Source: Bacteroidales bacterium
GTDB lineage: Bacteria > Bacteroidota > Bacteroidia > Bacteroidales > WCHB1-69
NCBI GenBank assembly: GCA_023229985.1
Contig: JALNYF010000042.1
Span: forward strand, 1 to 18,115
Direction: 5' to 3'
Length of the DNA: 18,115 nt
Of this stretch, positions 1 through 12,100 are shown in pieces. The translations under genes and the position numbers were made by a program. Each line of letters starts with the position of its first letter. Within the stretch, counting starts at the first letter, position 1. The notes beneath the pieces are model-generated. The model was given only the letters and a program-made list of their open reading frames with translations, did not search any database and was not told the origin of the DNA.

Positions 1-186
1 ATCAACTGTAACAGGAGATTCTGTCAAAGTATTGGTATTTGCATTTTCAATTACAACACCGTTTCTGAACCAAGTGTAGGTCGGTAAACCTAATTCCGGA
101 TCATAAGTGGCGGTAGCTGTCAATGTGAACTGACCACCTTCACAGATTACGGTATCTTCGTCGCTAATTGCTAACGTTACAGTAGG
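1..186 (-). repeat. Unit U22 (partial): first 62 codons of an A3 module
   Basis: The sequence runs from PTVTLAISDEDTVICEGG through LPTYTWFRNG to ESPVTVD at the window edge. It continues the 837-bp family, so at least one more A module of this run follows beyond the window. Confidence 0.88.
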
Positions 187-3100
187 ATCTGCGTGTACAT
201 TTACAGTAGTATTACTATAAGATAAGCAGGAAGAGGTAGGTTGTTCGATTTCTACAAAGAATGTTGTAGTCGTATTCAAGATAGTAGTATAGGTCGATTG
301 AGTAGCACCTGCTATTTCTGTTGTATCGGTACCAACAACTGAGAACCATTGATAGGTCAAGTTCGGCATGTTGTAGTCACCAATATTAGCAGTTACGGTA
401 ATTTCACCACCAACGCAGATGTCGTTTTCAGTAGAAGTTACAACAACTTCTGCTGCATCATTAACATATACGTAGAATGGAGCACTTTCGCTGGTACAAC
501 CGTTTTCGTTATGAACGATAGCTGTGAAAATGTACGGATTTTCGCTAACCGACAACAGGGTATCTAATACATTCGTTGTTTCGGCGAGAGTTGTGTTGAA
601 CAATCTCCATTCGTAGGTATATCCGTCTACCATAGCACTCGTATCATTTACATTTGCAACCAAGTGCAGAATATCAAGACCAACACCGGCACCGCAGATG
701 ATAGGATCACCTTCGATTTCAACGGTAGCATTCGGAAGAACTTCAACTGTAATAGTAGAAGAATCGGTAACTATGGATTGACAACCGGATGCGGTTAAGG
801 TAACGAGTACGTTATAAGTGTAGTTGGTTACATCACCATCAACTGTAACAGGAGATTCTGTCAAAGTATTGGTATTTGCATTTTCAATTACAACACCGTT
901 TCTGAACCAAGTGTAGGTCGGTAAACCTAATTCCGGATCATAAGTGGCGGTAGCTGTCAATGTAAATTCACCACCTTCACATACTACGGTATCTTCGTCG
1001 CTAATTGCTAACGTTACAGTAGGATCTGCGTGTACATTTACAGTAGTATTACTATAAGATAAGCAGGAAGAGGTGGGTTGTTCGATTTCTACAAAGAATG
1101 TAGTAGTCGTATTTAAGATAGTAGTATAAGTCGATTGAGTAGCACCTGCTATTTCTGTTGTATCGGTACCAACAACTGAGAACCATTGATAGGTCAAGTT
1201 CGGCATGTTGTAGTCACCAATGTTAGCAGTTACGGTAATTTCACCACCAACGCAGATATCGTTTTCAGTAGAAGTTACAACAACTTCCGCTGCATCATTA
1301 ACATATACGTGGAATGGAGCACTTTCGCTGGTACAACCGTTTTCGTTATGAACGATAGCAGTGAAAATGTACGGATTTTCGCTAACCGACAACAGGGTAT
1401 CTAATACATTCGTTGTTTCGGCGAGAGTTGTGTTGAACAATCTCCATTCGTAGGTATATCCGTCTACCATAGCACTCGTATCATTTACATTTGCAACCAA
1501 GTGCAGAATATCAAGACCAACACCAGCACCGCAGATGATAGGATCACCTTCGATTTCAACGGTAGCATTCGGAAGAACTTCAACTGTAATAGTAGAAGAA
1601 TCGGTAACTACGGATTGACAACCGGATGCGGTTAAGGTAACGAGTACGCTATAAGTGTAGTTAGTTACATCACCATCAACCGTAGCAGGAGATTCTGTCA
1701 AAGTATTGGTATATGCATTTTCAATTTCAACACCGTTTCTGAACCAAGTGTAGGTCGGTAAACCTAATTCCGGATCATAAGTGGCGGTAGCTGTCAATGT
1801 AAATTCACCACCTTCACAGATTACGGTATCTTCGTCGCTAATTGCCAACGTTACAGTAGGATCTGCGTGTACATTTACAGTAGTATTACCATAAGCTAAG
1901 CAGGAAGATGTGGGTTGTTCGATTTCTACAAAGAATGTAGTAGTCGTAGTTAAGATAGTAGTATAAGTCGATTGAGTAGCACCTGCTATTTCTGTTGTAT
2001 CGGTACCAACAACTGAGAACCATTGATAGGTCAAGTTCGGCATGTTGTAGTCACCAATGTTAGCAGTTACGGTAATTTCACCACCAACGCAGATGTCATT
2101 TTCAGTAGAAGTTACAACAACTTCCGCTGCATCATTAACATATACGTAGAATGGAGCACTTTCGTAGGTACAACCGTTTTCGTTATGAACGATTGCAGTG
2201 AAAATGTACGGATTGTCACTAACCGGCAACAGGGTATCTAATACATTCGTCGTTTCGGCGATAGTTGCGTTGAACAATCTCCATTCGTATGTATATCCGT
2301 CTACCAAAGCACTCGTATCATTTACATTTGCAACCAAGTGCAAAGTATCAAGGCCAACACCGGCACCGCAGATGATAGGATCACCTTCGATTTCAACGGT
2401 AGCATTCGGAAGAACTTCAACTGTAATAGTAGAAGAATCGGTAACTACGGATTGACAACCGGATGCGGTTAAGGTAACAAGTACGCTATAAGTGTAGTTG
2501 GTTACATCACCATCAACCGTAACAGGAGATTCTGTCAAAGTATTAGTATATGCATTTTCAATTTCAACACCGTTTCTGAACCAAGTGTAGGTCGGTAAAC
2601 CTAATTCCGAATCATGAGTAGCGGTAGCTGTCAATGTGAACTGACCACCTTCACAGATTACGGTGTCTTCGTCGCTAATTGCCAACGTTACAGTAGGATC
2701 TTCGTGTACATTGATTGTAATAGCTGAGTAGCTGATGCAGGATGATGTCGTTTGAGTTAATTCAACGTGGAAGGTAGTAGTTGTATCTAATGTTGTAGTA
2801 TAAGTAGCACCTGTAGCACCTACGATAGCAACAGAATCTCTGTACCATTGGTAAGCCAAGTTGGATACGAAGTAGTCACCTAAGTTTGCATACAAGGTAA
2901 CTTCTCCACCTTCACAAATTTCGGTTTCAGATGCAGTAACGAATACGGCAGTAGTATCATTTACATATACAACGAACTGTTCGCTAACTCTTTCACAACC
3001 ATTTTCGTTATGAACGATAGCAGTGAAGATGTATGGATTTTCGCTCGGAACCACAACGATGTCTAAGATGTTGCTATCAGCACGATATACAACGCTATCA

Positions 3101-6100
3101 TTATCATTCGTAATAGTTCTGTTGAATAATCTCCATTCGTAAGTATAACCGTCGGCTAATGCACTGGTATCATTTACGTTAGCAATCAAATGCAAAGTAT
3201 CTAATCCATCTCCTGAACCACAAACAACTGGGTCACCTTCAATTTCGATAGTAGCATTCGGAAGAACGGTAACGTGAATAGTAGAAGTATCTGAAACTGT
3301 AGATTGACATCCTGAAGCACTTAAGGTTACCAATACACCATAAGTATAACCGGTGCTGTCGCCATCAACTGTAACAGGAGAATCAATGAATACGGAATCG
3401 TTAGAGTTATTGATAGAAGAACCGTTTCTGTACCAAGTGAAGGTCGGTAATCCTAAGATGGAATCGTAAACTGCAGATGCTGTCAATTCAAATTGACCAC
3501 CTTCACAAATTACGGTGTCACCATCGCTGATTGCCAACGTCACGGTAGGATCAGTGTGAACAGTAACATCAACATAATCAATGTCAAAACATTCTGACAA
3601 AGTATGGAGAACTCTTACATAGTAACGAGTGGTTGTATCAATGTTATTAGCAGTATAAGTAGCTTCTGTAGCACCTGCGATTTCGTTAGAACCGGAAACG
3701 CTTTCAGTGTACCATTGATAAGTCAGGTTATCCATGTTATAGTCATCCAAATTAGCGGTCAAAGTTACATTACCACCTTCGCAAATGTCGGTTTCAGTAG
3801 CGGTAACGGTAACTATCGGTCTTTCGAATACATAAACTTCGAAAGGTTCGCTCAAGGTTCTACATCCGTTGCCTCTGGTAACTTCAACTGTGATTCTATA
3901 CGGATTAGGTCTTGCATAGAAATGTTCGCTGAAGAAGCGGTTGTCGCCATAACCATAAGCTAAGTTATCTCTTAATTGACCTGATTCAAACCATTGATAG
4001 TGTAAGCCACCAACTTGGATTGAAGAGGTATCAACATTAGCTACAACGAAGATAGGATCAGTTTCGCAAATGTACGGGTCACCGGTAATTTCAACAACCG
4101 GGTTTTGATATACATTCAAGACTGCAGAATTAACCGGTAATGAAGTACATCCTGAAGCAATTTGACTTGCAACAGCAGTATATACGTAATTTGTATAATC
4201 TTCATCAACAGTTACAGGACTTTCTGTGAATGTAGCAGCAGTAACGCCTTCAATCAAGTCACCGTTTCTGTACCAAGTGTAGGTGTAGTCATTGCCAACA
4301 CCACCGGTAGCATAAGCCGTAACGGTTACATAGCCGCCTTCACAAATTTGATATTCGGTAAGAATTACAGAATCAACAACCGGAATCGGATTCACATTGA
4401 TGGTGATAGCATCTGTAGAGATACATTCTGAACCGATTTGGTATGCTTGTACAAAGTATTCAGTAGTAGCTGTCGGAGCAACAGTCAAGGTAGCTTGAGT
4501 AGCACCATAGATTGTGTCGTTCATCGTAGTATTGAACCATCTGTACATTAAGTCTTCTAAGTTGTTATCATCAACATTGGCAGTTAATACGGTTTGACCA
4601 CCTTCGCAGATTGTTTCTTCGTATGCGGTTACTTCTACAACCGGACGAGGATTAACGGTTACTGAGAATGGAGCACTTTCGCTTACACATCCGTTTTCGT
4701 TTGCTACAACTACTGTGTAAGTATAAGCATGGTCGCGAGCAGGAACTAATGTGTCATAAGCCACTCCCGTGCCAACTGTATCGTTGACTAATTTCCAAGT
4801 ATAGGTTAAACCAGCCGTTGGGTAGTTGTCAGTAACGTTAGCTGTCAAGGAAATTCTGTCAGCTTCGCAGATTTGCGGGTCACCACTGATAACTACAGTC
4901 GGGTTCGGATTAACAATGATAGCATCTGATGTGAACGGTAAGGAGGTACATCCGGAAGCTACTTGGCTAACAATAGCAGTGTAAGTGTATTCCGTGATAT
5001 TGCCATCTTCGGTCATCGGGCTTTCGCTGAATGTAGATGCGGTTACACCTTCAATCAAATCGCCGTTTCTGTACCAAGTATATACATAGTCAGTACCAAC
5101 GCCACCGCTTGCTTGACCGGTGATGGTAATTTGACCACCGTCACAAATTTCATATTGAGTTAAGATTACGGTATCAACAACCGGAATCGGATTCACATTG
5201 ATGGTGATAGAATCTGTAGATACACATTCTGAACCAACTTGGTAAACTTGTACAAAGTATTGAGTAGTAGCTGTCGGAGCAACAGTCAAGGTAGCTTGAG
5301 TAGCACCATAGATTGTGTCGTTCATCGTAGTATTGAACCATCTGTACATTAAGTCTTCTAAGTTGTTATCATCAACATTGGCAGTTAATACGGTTTGACC
5401 ACCTTCGCAGATTGTTTCTTCGTATGCGGTTACTTCTACAACCGGACGAGGATTAACGGTTACTGAGAATGGAGCACTTTCGCTTACACATCCGTTTTCG
5501 TTTGCTACAACTACTGTGTAAGTATAAGCATGGTCGCGAGCAGGAACTAATGTGTCATAAGCCACTCCCGTGCCAACTGTATCGTTGACTAATTTCCAAG
5601 TATAGGTTAAACCAGCCGTTGGGTAGTTGTCAGTAACGTTAGCTGTCAAGGAAATTCTGTCAGCTTCGCAGATTTGCGGGTCACCACTGATAACTACAGT
5701 CGGGTTCGGATTAACAATGATAGCATCTGATGTGAACGGTAAGGAGGTACATCCGGAAGCTACTTGGCTAACAATAGCAGTGTAAGTGTATTCCGTGATA
5801 TTGCCATCTTCGGTCATCGGGCTTTCGCTGAATGTAGATGCGGTTACACCTTCAATCAAATCGCCGTTTCTGTACCAAGTATATACATAGTCAGTACCAA
5901 CGCCACCACTTGCTTGACCGGTTATGGTAATTTGACCACCGTCACAAATTTCATATTGAGTTAAGATTACGGTATCAACAACCGGAATAGCATTCACATT
6001 GATTGTATAAGAACCAATAGACTGACAATCTGAACCATCTTGATATACCCGTACAAAGTAAGTAGTGGTATCAGTCGGTTCAACGGTAAGTTGAGCTTCA

Positions 6101-9100
6101 GTAGCACCTACGATTTGGTCAGCATCATTAGTAGTATTAGCAAACCATCTGTATTGTAAATCAGAAGCATTGTAATCTCCCAAGTTGGCAGTTAATGTTG
6201 TTTGACCACCTTCGCAAATGGTAGTTTCGGTAGCGGTTACTTCAACAATAATTGAATCGTTTACATATACATAGAACGGAGCACTTTCGGTTAAGCAACC
6301 GTTATTATTTGCAACGACTACGGTATAAACGTATGGATAATCGCGAGGAGCAACAACGGTATCATAATCAACACCTGTTCCAACAGTGTCATTGACTAAT
6401 TTCCAAGTATAGAATAAATTGGCATCATCGTAGTTACCGGTAACGTTTGCAGTCAAGTGGATCGTACTATCTTGACAGATAAGCGGATCACCACTGATTA
6501 CAACGGTCGGATTCGGATGAACAGTCAAAGTATCTGAATAAACGAGGATGGATTGACAACCGGCAGATGCTTGGGTTACGTATGCACTATAGATGTATTC
6601 AGTAATGTTACCATCAACAGTCATTGGGTTGTCGATGAATGAAGCATTATGAATACCATCCATCAAATCACCGTTTCTGTACCAAGTGTAATTGTAAGCA
6701 TCGCTGCCAACACCACCTTGTACGTAAGCATTAACGGTAACTTGACCACCTTCGCAGATTGTAGATTCGGTAATAGTAACGGAATCAACAACAGGATCAG
6801 GAACTACAACAACTTGGAAACCATCAACAGAGGTACACAAGCTGTCGTTAGCAACTAAGGTAGAATAAACTTCTACGATATAGGTTGAAGTGGCATCTAA
6901 TGTAGTAGTATAAGTAGATTGAGTAGCACCTTCAATCATATTAGAAGAGATATGTTCGTTTCTGTACCATTGATAAACAAGGTGTTCAATGTTGTAATCT
7001 TGTAAGTTAGCAGTAAATGTAACTTCGCCACCTGTACAAACAGTATCTTCGGTAGCTGTCACGAACGCAACAGGAGCACTTACAACAACAACTTGGAATA
7101 TCGGGCTAACTCCGGAACAACCATTGGCATCAACTGCTTCAACAGTATAGTTGTAAGCATAGCCTGCAGATACCGGCATATCTTCTTGATAATAGAATCT
7201 GTATGAATTAACAGTATTTCTATACTCACCATCTAAGTACCAATTGTAAGTAGTGGTAAGCGGAGCAATTTCACCATTAACCCAAGCATTCAAGGCAACC
7301 GGAGTATATTCGCATACGTATGGATTACCGGAAATGGTAACGATCGGGTTACGAACTACGGTAACTTCATTAGAAATAGCATTATTAGAGAATTCACATC
7401 CCGGAATGTCGAGTACGATCACGGCACTATATAAGTAGTGAGTGGTATCATCATCAACGGTAAGCGGAGACTCTCTGAACCAAGGTCCGTGAACATCCGT
7501 GATTTCAAATCCGTTTCTGTACCAAACATAAGTATATAACGTTGAGTCAACTCTGTTACCTAGGGCATCAACCAAGTTGATGGATACTTCAACTTCACCA
7601 CCGTTACATACAATATCGGTGCCGTTTTGAGTATTCAAAGCTACGATTGAACTAATTGAGAATGGAATTTCAGGATAAACATAGATTTCTTTTGTACCTG
7701 TAGCCACACAACCTGAAGTAGTTTGTGTAATTTCAAGCATGAAATTCGTAGTTACCTCCATCGTTGTATGATAGTACAATGAGGTAGCACCAGGTATAGC
7801 AAGAGTGTCATCACCTACAATTGTGTACCATTGATAGGTCAAGTTATCACTATTGTAGTTTGCTAAATGAGCAGTCATGGTAACTTCGCCTCCGCGACAT
7901 ACAGAATCAACATCTGCAGTAATCACTAACTGAATATCAGCTGTATCATTTACATAAACTGCGTAAGGTTCACTCATTGTGGTACAACCGTGTTCGTTGC
8001 TAACAACTACGGTATAGATATATGGATCAACGCTGGCAGTTTGATGTACGCGCAAGGTATCGGTTTGAGCACTTGCATCGGCAATATCGGTATTGAATAA
8101 TCTCCATTGAATACTCAAATCTTCAAAGTTATCATTAACATTAGCAACTAATTCGACATTAGCAGCGGTGTTACAGATAATAGGATCGCCGCTGATAACA
8201 ACGGTCGGGTTGCCATATACATAAATCATCGTATCGACGAGCGTAGAAACACAACCTTCAACATCCGGAGTAAAGATTACACCGTAAGTATAAGAAGTGG
8301 AATCATCGTCCATTGCCATTGGAGAATCTGTGAAAGTAGACATATTAGCTCCTTCAACGATTACACCATTTCTGTACCAAGTATAAACACCATCACCGGC
8401 AGCAGTAGCTGTCAATGTGATTTGACCACCTGAACAGATTGTGTCATCTGAAACAGCCAACAATACGATAGGAGCATTCACAACTTCAACGGTATCGTGA
8501 CCAACGGCATTACATTGAGAAGTAGTTTGTGTTACGTGAACACTATAATTTGTAGTGTTGATAGGATTAACAACAACTTGAGAAGAAGTAGCACCAAAGA
8601 TTTCTGTTTCAACAGCACCTTCAGTAGTGTACCATCTGTAAACCAAGTTCGGAGAATTGTAATCACCGATATTAGCAGTAAGTGTAACTTCACCACCGGC
8701 ACAGATACTATCAACAGAAGGAGTAACTTCAACTAAGATTGTATCATTTACATATACATAGTAAGGATCACTCATAGCAACACAACCGGCAGTATTAGAA
8801 ATTTGAGCGGTGTAGATGTATGGGTTATCTCTGAATGAACCAGTTTGAATTAAGGTAGCATTCGTTTCACCTGCAATGATATTATTAGATTCTCTCCATT
8901 GGTAAGTCAAACCGTCAGAAGCTGATGTACTATCTGCTAAATAAGCGGTTAAGGTTACATTATTAGGAGTAGATGTACAAACGATTGCATCGCCGCTAAT
9001 TTCAACAGACGGATTTGCGAATACATATACCACTGTATCAACCAACAATGACTGACAGCCTTCGGTAAGCGGAGTATAAACAACGCCATAAGTATAAGAA

Positions 9101-12100
9101 GTAGAATCATTGTCAATAGTTACAGGAGAATCTGTATAAGTAGCCAAGTTGGCACCCGGTATAATACTACCGTTTTTGTACCAAGTATAATATCCGTCAG
9201 CATAAATAGTAGCATCTAAGGTAATTTGACCGCCGGAACAAATAGTATTGTCAGACAAATCAAGGGTTACGATAGGAGCTTCAATTACTTGAACTGAATC
9301 GAAACCAATAGCTAAGCATTCTGATGTCGTTTGAAGTATAGTCACTTGATATTGAGCATTCTGCAAAGGACGTACCGTCAAAGAAGGTTGAGTAGCACCC
9401 CAAATTTCGGTGGTATCGGTAGCTGTAACTGTGTACCATCTGTAAATTAAGTTCGGGGAATTGTAATCTCCCAAGTTCGCTGTGAAGGTAACTTCACCAC
9501 CGGCACAAATAGTATCTTCGGTAGCCGTTACTTCAACTTGAACGTTTTCATTTACATATACATAATATTCTTCACTCAAGCTACTGCAACCGTTAGCGTT
9601 AGAAACTTCAACCGTAAAGATATAAGGATCTGTGCTAGCAACAGTGTCAATATTCAAGGTTTGAGTAGTTGCAATGTTGTTGTTGAATAATCTCCATTGA
9701 TATGTCAAGGCATCACCTTGGATTGCATAATCATTTACATTAGCATCCAAAATAATAGTAGTACCATTGCAAATAATAGGATCACCACTAATAACGACAC
9801 TCGGATTCGGATATACTACCAAGGTATCTGCATTCATTGCAGAAACACATCCTGCACTCGGTTGAGAAACAACAGCACTATAAATATAAGAAGTGATGTT
9901 ATCATCAACTGCAACCGGACTATCAACGAACGAAGCAGCAGTAACACCTTGCATTAACTCGCCGTTTCTGTACCAAGTATAAGTATAAGTATCACTGTCA
10001 ACACCACCTTGAGCCTGAGCAGCCACAGTTACTTGGTAACCGTTGCAAACGCTGTCTTGACTCAAAGTAATATTAGTAATAGTTGGAACAGCCATCACTT
10101 CTACGTTCAAAGTATCGGTAGCGAAGCAAGCAGAAGTTGTTTGTTCGATATTAACGATAAATTCTTGAGTACCAGCATTATTTAATGTAGTGGTATAAGT
10201 AGAAGATGTTGCACCATTAATGGTCGTATTATTCAATTTCCAAATATAGGTTAAATCACCGATATTTTGATTATTCAAATGAGGAGTAAGGGTAACTTCA
10301 CCACCTTCGCAGATTGTATCTTCTGAAGCAGTCAGAACAACAATCGGAGCTGCTTGAACATACAATGCGAACGGGTTACTGGTTACGGTACAACCATTAC
10401 CCATTGTCAATGTCATCGTATAAATACGCGGTTCATCGGATGCGATGAATCCGGTTTCATCATATTGATATTGTCTGTTAGGAATAAGTTCTGTGGTTGT
10501 TCCATAAACTTCTTCATTATTAACGTACCAAGTGTAATAGAATGGTTCGTTAGGTGTACCGGTAATATTGGCAAAGATAGAATTAGGAGTATTTTCGCAG
10601 ATAACAGCATCACCTGATAATACAACAACAGGATTAGCATCTACATGAACTGCAACATCATTAGACATTTCAGATACACAAGCAGAGGCTTCTGCAGTTG
10701 CTATAACAGAATAAGTATGAATTGTTGCATCATTATCAACGGTAGTCGGAGAAACCGTATAGGTAGCACCGGTTACATCATTAATCACTTCGCCGTTATG
10801 ATACCAAGTATAGGTAATATTGCCTAAAGCAGCATCTGCAACTGGAGTAGCAGTTAATGTTATCTGACCACCTTCGCAAATATTGGTATCAACTGCAGTA
10901 CCAACAGCTAATGAAACAGTCGGAACAGCAAAAGCATTAACAGTATAACTTCCGCGACCAACGCATCCTGAAGTAGTTTGTGCAACTTCAACGTTATAAG
11001 TCGTCGTAGCCGGAACTGCAGTAGTATAAGTAGATTGGGTAGCACCGCTGATTGGAGTAGCACCATCAAACCATTGATAGGTCAAGTTTGGCATATTATA
11101 ATCGCCGATATTGGCAGTTAAGGTAACAACAGCTGATTCGCAAACATTCGTTTCCGAGCTGCTTACAACCACAAGTGCAGTATCACTTACATATACATAG
11201 AATGGATCACTTACAGAGGTACAACCTGATAAATTGTTGGTTGTTCTAACTGTAAATATGTATGGATAATCTTGTGCTGCATAAGTAGCAGAAGTAAAGG
11301 TAGCATCGGTTGCACCGGCGATGTCAGCATTGGACAACATCCATTGATAACTATAAGTAGCTCCATCCACTGAATCATTGATATTAGCTTGTAATTCAAT
11401 ATTTGAATTATGGCAAACGATAGGATCACCACTAATTTCAACCGTATTATTCGGATATACATAAATTGTAGTATCTGCAGTAGCTGGGATACAACCTTCA
11501 ATATTGTCAGTGAAGATTACTGCGTAGTTGTAAGTTGTAACATTACCATCAATAGCTCTCGGAGAAACAGTTAATTCGTTTTGATTAGCACCTTCTATGA
11601 GAGTTCCGTTATCGAACCAACTGAAGTTGCCGCTTCCACTAGCAGTAGCAGATAAGGTAACTTGACCACCGTCACAGATAGTATCGTTAGGTGATACAAA
11701 GAGATTAACCACCGGAGCAGAAATAACTGTGAGTGAATCAACACCGTAAGCTTGACAACCTGAAGTAGATTGAAGAACTCTTACCAAATAATGAGTAGTA
11801 GCCATCGGTTGAACCGTTAAAGTGCGTTGAGTAGCACCCCAAATTTCGGTTGTATCGGTATCGGTAGTCGTTGACCATCTGTAAACCAAGTTATTATCAT
11901 TATAATCACCTAAGTTTGCAGTCAAGGTAACTTCACCACCGGCACAAATACTATCAGCAGTATGGGTAACTTCTACAATAATAGAATCATTAACATAAAC
12001 TGCATACGGGTTACTTACGCTTACACAACCGTTAGCATTGGTAATGGCAACAGTAAAGATATACGGATAATCACGAGTAGCATGAACTCCACTATAAGTA

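Larger units (their letters stand above)
1..2697 (-). repeat. 837-bp tandem array (three full copies plus partial)
   Basis: The same sequence recurs at offsets of exactly 837 bp (for example at 1, 838, 1675 and 2512), equal to 279 codons, so copies stay in frame. Similarity falls off beyond about 2,700. The copies are near-identical at synonymous as well as coding sites, pointing to recent duplication or gene conversion. Copy number here is vulnerable to short-read assembly collapse. Confidence 0.92.
6796..10086 (-). repeat. Four-unit variant of the triad (U10-U13)
   Basis: The order is A1-C1, A2-C1, A2-C2, then divergent A with B3 and C3. Compared with the three-unit triads it has one extra unit whose front and tail come from different triad positions. 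It separates the regular N-terminal triads from the homogeneous C-terminal runs. Confidence 0.75.

Noticed and set aside
349..2241. Plus-strand open frames of 72 codons recurring every 837 bp (349-567, 1186-1404, 2023-2241)
   Set aside because: They repeat only because the minus-strand coding repeat does, lie antisense to C and B modules, and lack start context or recognisable domains.
1..2697. Tandem identical copies as an insertion sequence or other mobile element
   Set aside because: There are no terminal inverted repeats, transposase or target-site duplication, and copies join in frame at domain borders, so ordinary repeat expansion explains them.
2941..2975. AT-rich tttacatataca-like stretches as possible promoters or regulatory sites
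   Set aside because: The same stretch occurs in nearly every unit inside the coding frame as the YVYVND codons; nothing marks any copy as a promoter.
4963..5964. Paired plus-strand 66-codon frames at 4963-5163 and 5764-5964
   Set aside because: They are antisense shadows of the U15/U16 duplication; no independent coding signal.
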